A stretch of DNA of 64,000 nucleotides from Phycomyces nitens (Eukaryota > Mucoromycota > Mucoromycetes > Mucorales > Phycomycetaceae): NCBI GenBank assembly GCA_022702545.1, contig JAHRBC010000004.1, positions 6,478,001 through 6,542,000 on the forward strand, given 5' to 3'. The notes under the pieces were generated by a model. That model made no database searches, was not told where the DNA came from, and saw only the letters and a list, made by a program, of their open reading frames with translations. Positions 42,511 through 54,115 of this stretch are shown in pieces. The translations under genes and the position numbers were made by a program. Every line of letters starts with the position of its first letter. The stretch's first letter is position 1.

Positions 42511-42951
42511 AATAATAACCCAGATAATCAGGTACCCAATCGGTAATGCTTTTAACATATGTCTTCAAGGTTATACTGATTGGTTCCCCTTTTTGTAAAG
42601 CCAAGACATATTCTTATCACCTCTCATAAAGAGATAACCAATGTGTCTTGAGTAAAAAGTAATTAGTTTAGATAGTTTCACTTATAAAATCTGTATAAAT
42701 ACTACAACAATTTGTATCAATAAAAAGCATTCAATTCTCTATATTCCTATTTTATCCTAAATGTCCTAGTTGGTGGTGATCTATTGCAAAACTTATCTAA
42801 GTCAAGTATTAGCAAGATACACCCAGTTGAGACTTGACACTAAGTTGGAAAAGAGACTAGTTGTAGAAAACTAGTCAATTTGGAAGAGGTTTTTGAACTT
42901 GAGAAAGATCCTTTTTATTGATAGGAACTTAACGAGTATTTATACTAGAAC

Positions 42952-43145
42952 TACTACGGCTAAGAAATCGGCAGTTATCTACCGTTTTGGTCACATAACT
43001 ACCGTTTTTTTGGTGGGGCAAAACGGTGGATATGACCCTGTGTAAGGCGAATTTGGTAGTAGCTACCATTTTTATAGTGGCAAAAATCAGCAGATAACTA
43101 CCGTTTTGGTAACATAACTACCGTTTTTTTATCCAACCAAAAATG
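42952..43145. repeat. Left subterminal CTACCG repeat region
   Basis: At least six copies of (A/T)CTACCG(T/A)TTT or its complement within about 190 bp, the arrangement bound by TNPA-like proteins in other CACTA elements. The same units recur at 12600-12760, 46185-46495 and 56943-57070. Confidence 0.75.
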
Positions 43146-43149
43146 CTTC

Positions 43150-45550
43150 CGTTATACACTATAACCTCTCTTTTATAGTACTCTATTTGATAATGGGTTC
43201 TGCTATTCTTTTACGACCATTCTTTTGAAAGAATGGTTTATTCTTTATTATAGAATGTCTTGATTTAATTCATACCGTATTTTGCGCACAATTATTATAG
43301 AAAAATACTTAAAACTAATGCTATTTAATATTATAAAACATATATAGTACAAACCTTTGTTATAAGCTATACATGCATAATAATACTACGTTGATATACA
43401 TTAGATGATCCTTAGCATTCATCAATTGCTAAAAATTCATTGTGGTTAGAAAAAGAAGCGATCATATAAACCTAGTACATTATTTTGTATTGCTTACAAG
43501 TATATATTATGCTTGTCAATTAATATACCATGCCTCTTGTTTTGAATGATTATACTGAAAGGGATCTCCAGAAATAAACACTATATGTAATAGGAGGTCA
43601 ATAGAATATGTACTGAAAAATTAGTTGAAGAATAATATAATTATTAGACAATCATCTTACCATAGAAAATCAACTTTGGCATATTCAAATCATATGATTC
43701 AAAACTGATTCGAATCTCATTGTAGCAAACAGAGTAATCAGCTCATTAGAAAAGAAAAGTGTATATCTTACAGAGATTGCCAAGTGTAAAAAGGACAAAC
43801 CGTATTGTAATATAGCCGTAAAAGTTTTCGCTCTTTTGTTTCTGGGGGAAAAAAGAGCGAGCTGCATTTCATTCCTAAATCAAAGGTAATCGAGCTAAAG
43901 ATGGTTCAATCGGGATGTCAATCAGGTGTTTATAACCGTGCCGATCTTACATGAAGGAGGCTCATTTGGTTTTAATTCAAAGAGTCATTGCAAAGACAAG
44001 ACAAGAGAAGCAAAAAGAAAAAGAAAAAAGAAAGCACACTAAGCATATGCTAAAAATGCAACGGGGCCAATAAGAGTTGCCTAAAAGAACAATCTTAAAC
44101 CCTTGTTTTATTGCTTAGCACTTACACAATACTCGTTTTTGGCGGTATAGAGCTATATTAAAGAGTAGAAATATTATATTGGCATTAGATTAGCAATAGA
44201 TGATCAACAAAGCAATCACCCGTTGCACATCTGTCATGATTGCTAATTCGACGCCATCACCAAGTTGCAACATCTCATCTTCAAAAAAGAAAAGAACGAC
44301 TTGCACTTTGCTGCTATATTGTGATAAATAATATTGTATTAACTATAATGTGTATTCAAAACATATATTAAAGAGTCAACTTACTTTATTATTCTCTATT
44401 ATTTATTTATGAGCTTGGTTATTGATTGTAAAGCCTTTTCCAAGTCTTTTGGTGCACAGCATTCTATAATATTTATATTGATTCTGAGATAGACCATTAT
44501 ATTATTTTATGGCCATAGGATAGTGTTCTCGTCAATTAAATAGTGTTTGATAATATAAGACCATGCTTTTAGTTGATGCCGCGATTCATAGTCAAAGGAT
44601 GGTTTGAGAAAAATATTAACAAAAACAAAGGTTATTCTCTAGGGTTCTCTTGTGCCGTATTTTTTGATCTTAATGATAAAGCATATTATGTAAATGAAGT
44701 TTACTCTTTTCTTTGAGACCACCACCTGTATCAATTGCTAACTTACCAAGCTAATCAAGGTATTTGTCCAATAGATCCCTTTTTATACCAAATATCCATT
44801 TATAATAAATGAAAAATATATACAAACCAAACACTTTAACAAACTATTGACTTTTGAATGTCCCTTTGGGTTGATCAATCTTCATTTGACTGCAAAGGTT
44901 TTTGGTAAAAATATTAATAAAATAGCTTGCTGTCCGATACTTGCCAAGCATGGATAATAACCATATCCTTTACATTGTGAACAAAGGAATGGCCCTTGTA
45001 TCTTAATATAACTTTTGCGTTGCCAGATAAAATAAAAACACAAGTTAAATCATAGTATAGTATTTTATTGTTGTTACAATCGATTATTACCTTTTCCATA
45101 AGATACACTTTAAGAATCTGCACAACTTACTTTCCCAACAAGTTTATAGCAAGACTATATCTCGGTCTCTTATAAACTATTCAAAATTACCTGACACACC
45201 TTTTTTCATATAATAAATCGCCGAGGCCCATTACAAAGCTGTTCCACTCAATTCATAGAGAGAATTATAAGTAAACTGGATAAGCTCATTAGATACTTTG
45301 AAATTCGCGGCTATATCAATATAGCAATGAGTATGTATCATAATATTAAACTTTTGTAACCACATACATATACTAAAGCTCGTTTTTGGGATATTTTCAA
45401 TGGGAGAAGTGGTGACCAACTGTGTAAGCTTTTCAATCAATTTTTCTATTTAAATATTAATGTTATACATGGCATAAGAATAGTATAAATGAAGTTCTGT
45501 TTAGTTATTACCTGTGACATACTGATTTGAATGCTATGGAGGTTGATTTT
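43150..45550. other. Interior of decayed CACTA element, no supported gene
   Basis: AT-rich with only short open frames. 43680-43780 matches 57776-57866 in the related fragment. Nothing else identified. Confidence 0.5.
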
Positions 45551-45559
45551 TCCACTGTC

Positions 45560-46030
45560 ATTGTTAATGTCCATCATTGGACGGATTCAACTTTGCATTC
45601 TTCATTTAAATACCCAATCGGCAAGATTAGCACCAACAATCACCACCCAACACCCCCTTGTCCTTGTAGAAAATAAATATAGTATTAGTAAAAACACAAA
45701 GTAAGAATCACTTGCTATTTGTACATGCTTACCTAGTAATCACAATATAACTAATGAAAACCAGCTCATTAGTATTGTTCATCTCTACTTTTAGTATAGA
45801 GATTAAGACTCTAGTCAATACTTTGTTACTTTAGAAAAAACTCATGAAGGAGCACGGCATTGCAAACGATGACTTGTATGTAGCAGAAATAAAGTAGCAG
45901 CCCGTACTTTGTACAACGGGCTATATACTACAACCAACATTTGCAGTTGTTAATGTAGATGACATCCAACATCAACGACTCAATCAATACCTACCAGACA
46001 GAAATAATTCTATTTTATTGCACTGTACTA
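45560..46030 (+). pseudogene. Decayed tail of the CACTACGGCG-family transposase
   Basis: DNA-level match to 11880-12194: ACAAAGTA(AG)A, AATCACAATATA, CATGAAGGAGCA, TTTGCAGTTGTTAATGTAGA, AATCAATACC, in the same order. Frames are closed by many changes. It is followed by the same 3' sequence as the fragment at 12305. Confidence 0.65.
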
Positions 46031-46532
46031 CATATTCAAGAATAATTGACGTGTCACCATGAGTAGCCTCTCTATTCTATAATTCATTCTTTATAATGCC
46101 CTCTCTATACTTCTTTATATTATTATACAGACACCAAATAAAATAAAGCAGCTAATAATGTCAAAAACAAAAATTCGGTTTCAAAAAACGGTAGTTATGT
46201 TACCGTTTTGTTCACACAGGACAAAAATTATTTTTCTCAAGAATGCGCAACATCTTCAACACCAAATAAAATGCTCATTTCGATAAACAACATTACCTAA
46301 AATTTTACGAGCCCTTTCTATGGTACTACAACTACCTCATTGCCAGAGGAAAAGAGATTCCATGCGACTTTTATGAATCGGGATCAATGACATTACCTTT
46401 CAACCACAATCTGCGGAGAAAAAGCAGTCTAAAATCAGAAAAAACGGCAGTTATGTTACCGTTTCGGTAGCTGTTCCCACTCCTCTCGCCGTAGTGAACG
46501 ACTGTGTTTACATAACACACAATAATACAAAA

Positions 46533-46953
46533 TGTCAACTAAGACATTGAAACGAGAGGAAGACAGATACAAACAATGATATTGTTAGAGCTACTTGGTG
46601 ATTATAAAGGTTTTGGGTGGCACTTCACTCTTGGCCACAACACTTTGTTGTTCCTGATCTGGGATGGTCTTCCTTTTACTATAACAAAGCCAAAAGGTCA
46701 ATCCCACTGGGGAAACAGGAGTATACGTAAAATCAAAGACAGGATAAAAGATACTTTTTATTGTTATGACTTTCATTATCTTATATAGTTTTCTAACTAA
46801 TACTGCGCATTATCTGCAGTAGCTATTATATGATATTTTAATAAAAGAAGAGACATTGTACTGTGGTTAATGCTCAGGAAGATGTTACTGCGCATAAAGA
46901 AGTACTGCAGTTAATCATCAGATTTTACAGATTCATCAAAATAATGTCTGACA
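46533..46953 (-). mobile_element. Candidate gypsy-type solo LTR downstream of tRNA-Tyr
   Basis: TGTCAACTAAGACATTG to AATGTCTGACA. Internal CTTTTTATTGTTATGACTTT and TTATATAG mirror the poly(A)/TATA block of the 37115 LTR. No target duplication found, so the boundaries are uncertain. It ends 43 bp from the 3' end of tRNA-Tyr. Confidence 0.45.
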
Positions 46954-46996
46954 AAGATCAGGAACAACACACAAAAAAATTATGCCAAAAAACTTA

Positions 46997-47079
46997 TCCG
47001 GCTTACCAGATTCGAACTAGTGACCTAAGGATTACAATTTCATTACAGTCCTCCGCTCTACCAACTGAGCTAAAGCCGG
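46997..47079 (-). tRNA. tRNA-Tyr (anticodon GTA) with intron
   Basis: On the reverse strand the acceptor CCGGCTT pairs with AAGCCGG, discriminator A. Then TAGCTCAGTTGGTAGAGC and the anticodon arm GAGGACTGTAA...TCCTT with an insertion of about 10 nt (TGAAATTGTA) one base 3' of the anticodon, the canonical tRNA intron position. T arm CACTAGTTCGAATCTGG. Matches eukaryotic tRNA-Tyr, which always carries an intron here. Confidence 0.95.
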
Positions 47080-47087
47080 CTCTCCTT

Positions 47088-47839
47088 TGATACGTGTGTT
47101 GTGGGCAGGTTCGCTTTCGACCATGAAGCCGGACCAAGGGCCCGGACATAGACGTAGGAGGGGTCGGTGGCCGGACAAGTCCGAGTAAGAAGTCCGAGCC
47201 GAGTGAGTTGGGCGGGTTTCCGGTGAGGTGACGTTGGCTGGGCGATCCCCGAGTTTCTATATTTTTCTTTCTTCCCAGTCTTTTCCCGTTTTTATTTTAT
47301 CACATTTATTTATTTCCTTTTTTATATTATTTCCTTTTCTATTTCTTTTGTGAATCCTTGACACCTTCTTGCAGGATTGCACCATTTAACACCTCTTTAA
47401 ACAATTGTCTTTGTACAATGTACTTCTTCCATTTTTACCTTTATTATTTTTACAATATTTTTATACTATACTTTATCACACTTGTCTAGAATTACATCAT
47501 TTTATTCACTTATTTCTTTATTCTTTGTTTTACCTTGACTGCGATGGCACAATTCCATCCATTTATTTTATTATTTTCAGTTATTCTTTTTCGATTCTGA
47601 ATGTCTATAAAAGACATTCAGTTTTCCATCAATAAAAGATATCTTTCGTTGGGTTTAATACCGGTTCTATTTTATTTTATTTGTACTTTTCGATCTCTGA
47701 AGAGCAGTGATATTTTGCCCGGTTACATTTTGGGAATATACTGTTGAGTTTTGTTAGTCATTTTCTTTATCTTTATTATCGTTTTATTATTTGCCGTCGT
47801 TCGTCACTATACACAACCGTATACACACATCACGCGTCA
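47088..47839 (+). mobile_element. tRNA-Tyr-associated solo LTR (752 bp)
   Basis: TGATACGTGTGTTG to CACATCACGCGTCA. CCTT lies on both sides (47084-47087, 47840-47843). TCTATAAAAGACATTC followed by AATAAAAGATATC near 47605-47640 gives + orientation, away from the tRNA. Inverted relative of 12957-13617. No internal region. Confidence 0.8.
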
Positions 47840-47844
47840 CCTTC

Positions 47845-48856
47845 TGACACGGGTGTTGTAGTTTTTCCAGCTTCGCCCACTTTCGCAAGCAACGTCATCC
47901 TTTTCCAGACTGCCTTGCCAGAAAGAGTGACGTCGTGTCCAGTCAATATGGCGACGTCACTCATATCGCATCGCAAGTCACTTTTTACCCATATACCTCT
48001 TTACACTTCCATCTTTATCTCCCATTATCTGCATTTCAATTATCATTCTTGTGTCCACCTTTTGTCATCTATCTCATTTTCTCTTTCCCCATGTTCCTGT
48101 CTGTGCGCATTTATCCTTATCTTCACTCTACATTTTTCTCACATATCTATATTTTCTTTATCATTATTGTCACCCATTTTTACATTATCATCCTTACTGC
48201 ACATCTTGTTTTCTCATATTTTTATATCTCTGTCTTGTCTTATCATTTTACATTTTACACAATCTCTCATTATCCGTATCCATTATCTCATATTACTGTT
48301 CTATTTTTTGTTCTCACACCCATTTTCTATAATCCATTATTAATCAATTCATAATTATCTACAAAGTAATATTTTACGAAGTCTATATAAGAGACTAAAA
48401 ATTCAATCAATAAAATTATCAGTTATCTCTCTCTTATTTTCCGTCCCTGAATTAGTGAATTGTCTTGTATAGAAATTCCTAAACATACTTTGTGCCAAGA
48501 TTGATTTTTCTTTTCATCCAATTCCCTTTTCCGTCCAAATCTGTATCTTCCCAGTACCTTGCTGTCAACTTTAATAATTGTCCTGAGTGAAATTATCTAG
48601 TTCCCCTCTCCTATTATATCTCTTCCTCCCTGTTTCCATTGCTGTCAAGAATATATCTAACTGTCCCGAGCAAAGTTCATATATCTCTGTCTATTTCTTC
48701 ATTTTCTCTTCTTTTGTCCTCTTGCTGTCTTTGAATTGCGGTTCTACCCCCGTTATATTCATTCTTTATCGCACCCTCGTTATTGTCAACGTGAGGTATT
48801 CAATTTACTATATTTTTCTGACTCGTTTTCACTCACAACAAACTCAACACGCGTCA
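47845..48856 (+). mobile_element. Second LTR of the tRNA-Tyr array (1012 bp)
   Basis: TGACACGGGTGTTGTAG to CTCAACACGCGTCA. CTTC lies on both sides (47841-47844, 48857-48860). Inverted relative of 28484-36946 without the mariner insertion. The Ser/Phe/Tyr-rich open frames here are low-complexity and not genes. Confidence 0.8.
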
Positions 48857-48860
48857 CTTC

Positions 48861-49532
48861 TGACACAAGTGTTGTAGAATGTTCCAGCAACGACCACCAA
48901 CCCTCAATTTACTAGTGACTTTGAAATTTTTACCTTGGGACAGTCGAAGACGTCACCTTCCCTTGGACATGCAAGGCATGATCCGATCTCTTGGAATCAT
49001 TTGTCTACGTCAACAGTCCCGTTGAGTTCTAAATGTTTTCCCCTTTCTTTTCCTTTGATTTATATTTCCTTTTTCGTTTGCTTCCCACTGCATTGCACTT
49101 GTTCCTTTCGCACTTCTTGATATTACTCCTTTTGTATACTTCCCGATAGTGCATTTCTCTCTTGATGTTTAGTTTCCTTTTTGTTTTCCTTTCGATTATT
49201 TCCTTTTGTGATTATGCCCGAAGAACTGTACACTCTTCTCGATAATCATCATTCAGCATAAGTTATATCTAGATTGTCACTACGTGCACAGTTGTCAATT
49301 AGTATAAAAGAGCTCCATTTTTTATTCAACACACCCACTGATTTTTTACACGTTTTAGGCAATTATTTCGCTAAAAAAAATTATTATTGGCTGTGAGTTT
49401 GTAATCACTGTTTTTTTGTACTTTTGGTCTATTTTTTGATATATTTTTTAATCTCCTATGCTTTTCTGGGGGTTTATCTTAAAATAAATAATAGCTAACC
49501 AATTATATTTTATCACTGATATTGAAGCATTT
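48861..49532 (+). mobile_element. Third LTR of the tRNA-Tyr array (partial) and unassigned sequence
   Basis: Starts TGACACAAGTGTTGTAG directly after CTTC. Its far end is not clear. AT-rich sequence up to 49532 holds no gene I can support. Confidence 0.55.
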
Positions 49533-50926
49533 TTACTGGATAATAAAAAGATGGGCATTCAGAATTAACGACCAATAGGAACCGAATTTTGATACATTAA
49601 TTACATGAATGTTTCCATGCCCATTAACGACAAAGCCAAAGTCCATAACCTCTTTGCATTTCAGAGTTGTATCCACAGGGATAATCTCACAAGGTCGGAT
49701 ATGCGGGTTTCCACAAGAATCAGTGCAAAAACCAGGAAGAGAAGAGCAAATATCATAGTCAGCTGTAACTAACAAGTACTTTTGCAAGCTAAAAGATCCA
49801 TCTTGATTTCTCAAGACTTTACCAAGCAACAAGGTATTGCCATGCAAAAAGAGTCCAGTTAAGCCATCAACTACTTGGGACTTGTTGATATAGTAGCTGT
49901 CGGTTTGGTTCTTTCGAGCACCAAAGAAGTGCTTGTTGAAATCCACGTTTTCAGTCTGCAATCTTTGGATCAGAGAACCACTTTCGCCACGGACTAGGCA
50001 TTCTTTCTTGACACCATTTTCTTTCCAGGTCTTGGTATACACAAAGGATAGACCGTTGAACAGTTGCCGGCACATGAACTGCTTTCCAAAACGAGTGGCA
50101 ATATCGCGAGAAGTGTACTGTCGGTTCGTCTGGAAAAGATGTTCACGGATGAACTTGTTGAACTGTTCAGAACTCTCGGTCTCGTACTGAAGGGGGCATC
50201 CGAATCTTTGTATATCGTCGACCAAATGGTAGAGCATGTGTATCTTGGGGCGCAAAGAGAACATGGGGGGCTTTCCAGAACTTCCAATCAAGTGTTGATC
50301 TAACATAAAAAGAGATCTCGTGAAATTTGATAATGCAACTTGTAAAGAATGGATATACACATCAGAGCCACATTCAATACCACGAAGGTATATCAAAGAG
50401 GTCAACTGTCCCAAGTAGGTAAAGCATTGCATAAAGACATCAAAACGTTCAACTTGTTCAGAGAATACAGTACCAAGAACCGTAGGTAAAACCTGTATGA
50501 GCTGCTTATAATCTCGGCCAACGAATGAACCACTGTGGCGAAGATTATTCCTGAAAGTTCTTGAGTATGCAGAGCTGTTTCTGCTAGACATAATCGCTCT
50601 ACCAAGACGATTTCTTTCTGAAGGTTTAAGAACTTCCTTCAACAGATAGTCTACCAGATATTTAATGCAACCAACACTGCAAAAATACCCCCGATTCCCA
50701 TATGTGTATTTGATACAGTAGGTATGGGATATAAAGGTCAATTTTCTAGCTCAGGCCCTTTTTTGTGAGTTCAGAGAGAAAAAATATTTTTGATGGATTT
50801 TATTGGGTGTAGGTGATTGTGTAGCATGACAAAAATAATTATTAAACTCAAAGTATATCAAATAAACTGTACCTGAATATATCTTCTTTACTGTTAAACC
50901 AAAACATTTCAATTATTTATTAAACA

Positions 50927-53900
50927 ATGGCTCCTATCCGTAAATCTACAAGAACAAAAGAATGCAGATGTTCTATTTGCAAGAACAAAGAGGGTGGATT
51001 TGATTTTCTCACAGCTCAAACATTTAAGCGTCATATGCTTAAAGAAGATGCCAAAAACAGTTTTTTCGGTGGTAGATGTAAGATATATTTTATATTTTAA
51101 TTTGAAAATTATTTAATTAATAATAAATACGTTTTTGAATTAAATAGTAATGGAAATTGTTGATACTGAAGAGCAATACTTTGAGGCCGTAGACAATGTA
51201 GAGGCCATGGATTTTGAGTCTGGTGGTAAGGATTTCTTAAAATTTTATTGTTTTTTTATTAAATTAATTTTTATTACACCTGGGCAGACTTGGAAAACGC
51301 CGTTGAAGAATATGAGGGGGTACAAGAACCTATTAGAAACCTACCTCTCTCTGAGTCTGATGCCATTTTTGGTGCAGAGGATGAATGTAGCTCAGTTGGT
51401 GACTCTGACTCTGACTCTGACAGTGAAAGTGAAGACGAGATGAATGATGATGAAGGTCTGTATAGTATCTGAGCTGATAATCGCTCTATCTATATAAATA
51501 TTATATATTAATATGCTTTTTTTTGATTAATATGTTTCTAGAATTCAACTCAGAATTGAGTTTAATTCACGGCTTTATAGTCAAGGCTCTTGCCCTGTTT
51601 ATTTCCTTTTACGTAGTCAATGAAGGCGCGATTATCTTGATTGCAATCGTGAACAAGATCTTGGATTTTTTTGGCGATTCTTTCCGAGTCCCATCAAGTG
51701 TCTCTGGTCTCAAAAGCATGGCAGGAATGGATACATTGACAAAGGGCATCAAGAAGTATGTTGCATGTGGTGAATGTCACAGCATTTATGAGAATGATAG
51801 TGCACCTCTTTTCTGTACCTTTGACAAGTTTGAAAACAACGCCTTGTGTGGCCATGGCTTGTTCAAGTCCAATTCGTCATCTGTCCCAAAGAAGTCATAT
51901 GTGTACCAATCTGTCAAACACTCTCTGCAGATTCTCTTTTCTCGGCCTGATTTTGAATCACAGATCAACTCTTGGAATCGTGGTCCCAAGGTGGAAAAGA
52001 CTATGTTTGACGTATATGATGGTGCTATGTGGAACAGTCTCAAAGACATCAATGGTGACCTCTTTGTTGATGACAGCCGCTCTATAATGTTGACACTGAA
52101 TATTGACTGGTTCCAGCCATTCGATGGTGTGTCATATTCGTGTGGTGCCATTTACTTCGCTGTCAACAACCTTCCTCGCAATATCAGATTCAAAAAGGAA
52201 AATGTCATCCTTGTTGGGTTAATGCCTGGACCTAAAGAAGCAAAGACGTCTGAAATCAACCACTATCTCAAGCCTCTTGTTGACGAATTAGAAGAATTGT
52301 ACCTGGGTATCACTATCAAGACCAACAAATGCCCATCTGGAGTGAGAATCCGTGCTGCTCTCTTTGTTGTTGCTTGTGACATCCCTGCTGCACGAAAAGT
52401 ATGTGGGTTCACATCTCATACAAGCACGAACGCCTGTCACAAATGCAATCGTCAATTCACTCGTTTAGCTGGCACAAGCTCTGTTGATTATTCTGGATTT
52501 GACTTCTCAAAGTGGCTCCTTCGCACTAGAGATGATAATCGTAAGGATGCTGAGGTCTGGAGAAATGCAGCCACTCAAGCTGAGAGGCAGCGCCTTGAAG
52601 TTGCCAGTGGTGTTCGCTGGTCCGAACTGCATCGTCTCCAGTACTTTGACGTTGTCCGCTGCACGATCATCGATCCAATGCATAATCTTTTCTTAGGCAC
52701 TGCCAAGAGGATGATGGAGAGATGGGTTGCAGATGGAGTAATCAACGATAAGAGTCTTGTTGCCATGCAGAAGATGGTAGAGAAGATGGTGTTGCCAGCA
52801 GACTACACAGCTTTGAAGACGAAGATTGGGAAGGGGTTCCCCTTCATGAAGGCAGACGAGTGGAAGTCGTGGTGCTTGGTGTACTCTCCCGTGGTGTTGA
52901 AGAACGTTCTGCCGCCACAAAAGTTCAAGAACTGGATGTTCTTTGTAAATGCCTGTCGTTTTCTGACCAAGCCAAGTATTTCTGAAGATGACATTGAAGA
53001 TGCACATTGCAATCTGGAGCAGTTTGGCAAAGGTTGTGAGCAACTATATGAGCCTGACCTCCTCTCTCCCAACATGCACCTCCATCTTCACCTTCGGAAA
53101 CCGTTCTGGACTTTGGTCCGGTTTATGGCTACTGGCTCTTTGGTTTCGAGAGGTACAATAGTATACTCAAGAATATCAACACCAACAGGAAAAGTGGATT
53201 CGAGGCCACATACATGAGAAGCTTTGTTGAGGATACACGAAAGGCAGATTTTGTTCGTGGTTTTCTGAGCACAGCAAATGGATATGATCTGTCAGATGTT
53301 TTCAGCAAGTTTACCAGTGGGCCAGATACTACTCTCATGCAAACACTTTCGCATTGTTTCCCTACCTTTTCGTTGCCTGAGTTTGTGAAATATGCTGAAG
53401 ACCCATCACTAACAGTGCATGGTAATGAGCCTTTGCCACCATCTACACTGCCATTAAAGAAGAAGCCTATGAGTATGATGAGTAGGGCAAAATACGACTG
53501 CCTAGTGGAATATTACCAGGTTGCCTACCATGACAGGTCCATTAAAGGCTGTAATGACACCATGGCTTCCTCTGCTTTCGTCAATGACTGGATCGAAATG
53601 CTCAAGTCCGTCAGTATTCTAGGCCAGACGTTCAAAGGAAAAAATGATAGAAATCAAAAAGGATCATACATCCAAGCACTGTTTATTGAGGAAAAGACCG
53701 AGGCAGTGTATGCGTATGTTGGAGAGATTCAGTATCTATTTGTTCACGCATTTAGCCCTGCTGTTTCTTCTTCACATCGCGGAAATGCCTATAACAGTCA
53801 ACACACCTTTGCTTTTGTGAACTGGTTCAAAACTACGTCAGACACCACCAGAGAGGCTGAAGGCATTGAGATTCACAAGGACGAATTCTCGGCTCTTGAC

Positions 53901-54020
53901 TTTCAAAGCATTCTTCCTGTCCATCGGATTCTCCTGCCTGTTGCAATTGTGGATTATAAATCTAGTAGTAACATTAACAAAAAACTAGTTATCCCTTTGC
54001 CTAGGAAGGTTTTTGCCTAA
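50927..54020 (+). CDS. tnp2-type CACTA transposase, copy F (one apparent frameshift)
   Basis: Exons 50927-51077, 51148-51225, 51290-51455 and 51542-54020. Exon 1 has CRCSICKNKEGG...FKRH. Exon 3 is acidic with (SD)n. The catalytic exon shows TLNIDWFQPFDG, VACDIPAARKVCGF, NACHKCNRQFTRL, IDPMHNLFLGTAKRMM and GFERYNSILKN. The frame is broken once: at 53096-53097 GG should be GGG by comparison with relatives (HLRETI.DFGP). With that base restored the gene would be full length. It ends IPLPRKVFA. Confidence 0.85.
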
Positions 54021-54115
54021 ATATATTTATCTTATCTCTCTTGTTTTTAATCATAATTTTATAGGTTGTTTTGCAAATCATGTGTTTAAAAAGTAAAAAA
54101 GACAAAAACAAAGAT

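Larger units (their letters stand above)
37092..42839. mobile_element. Older gypsy solo LTR, split by a younger gypsy element
   Basis: Pieces 37092-37114 and 42511-42839 form a LTR of 348 bp in + orientation (TGTCAGAGTTGACATAG to TTGAGACTTGACA) once one AATA is removed. CTAA flanks both outer sides (37088-37091, 42840-42843). It has TATAAATACT and AATAAAAAGC in LTR order near 42695-42730. It starts 62 bp after the 3' end of tRNA-Glu. Confidence 0.85.
42952..46496. mobile_element. Decayed complete element of the CACTACGGCG CACTA family (3545 bp)
   Basis: Left end TACTACGGCTAAG (first base C to T), right end CTCTCGCCGTAGTG. AAC flanks both sides (42949-42951, 46497-46499), a 3-bp duplication. 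Both ends are dense in CATAACTACCGTTTT / CGGTAGCTGTT units in both orientations. The interior (43150-45550) is AT-rich with no gene I can support. The right third is a decayed transposase tail. Confidence 0.85.

Noticed and set aside
42840..42951. Another LTR fragment just left of the CACTACGGCG element (CTTTTTATTGATAGG...TATTTATAC)
   Set aside because: The AATAAA/TATA spacing on the reverse strand looks LTR-like, but I could not find its start, its end or its continuation right of 46499 with confidence.
43150..45550. Small open frames (60-70 codons) in the AT-rich interior of the decayed CACTA element
   Set aside because: No motif, no splice context and no counterpart in the related fragment at 57052-57867.
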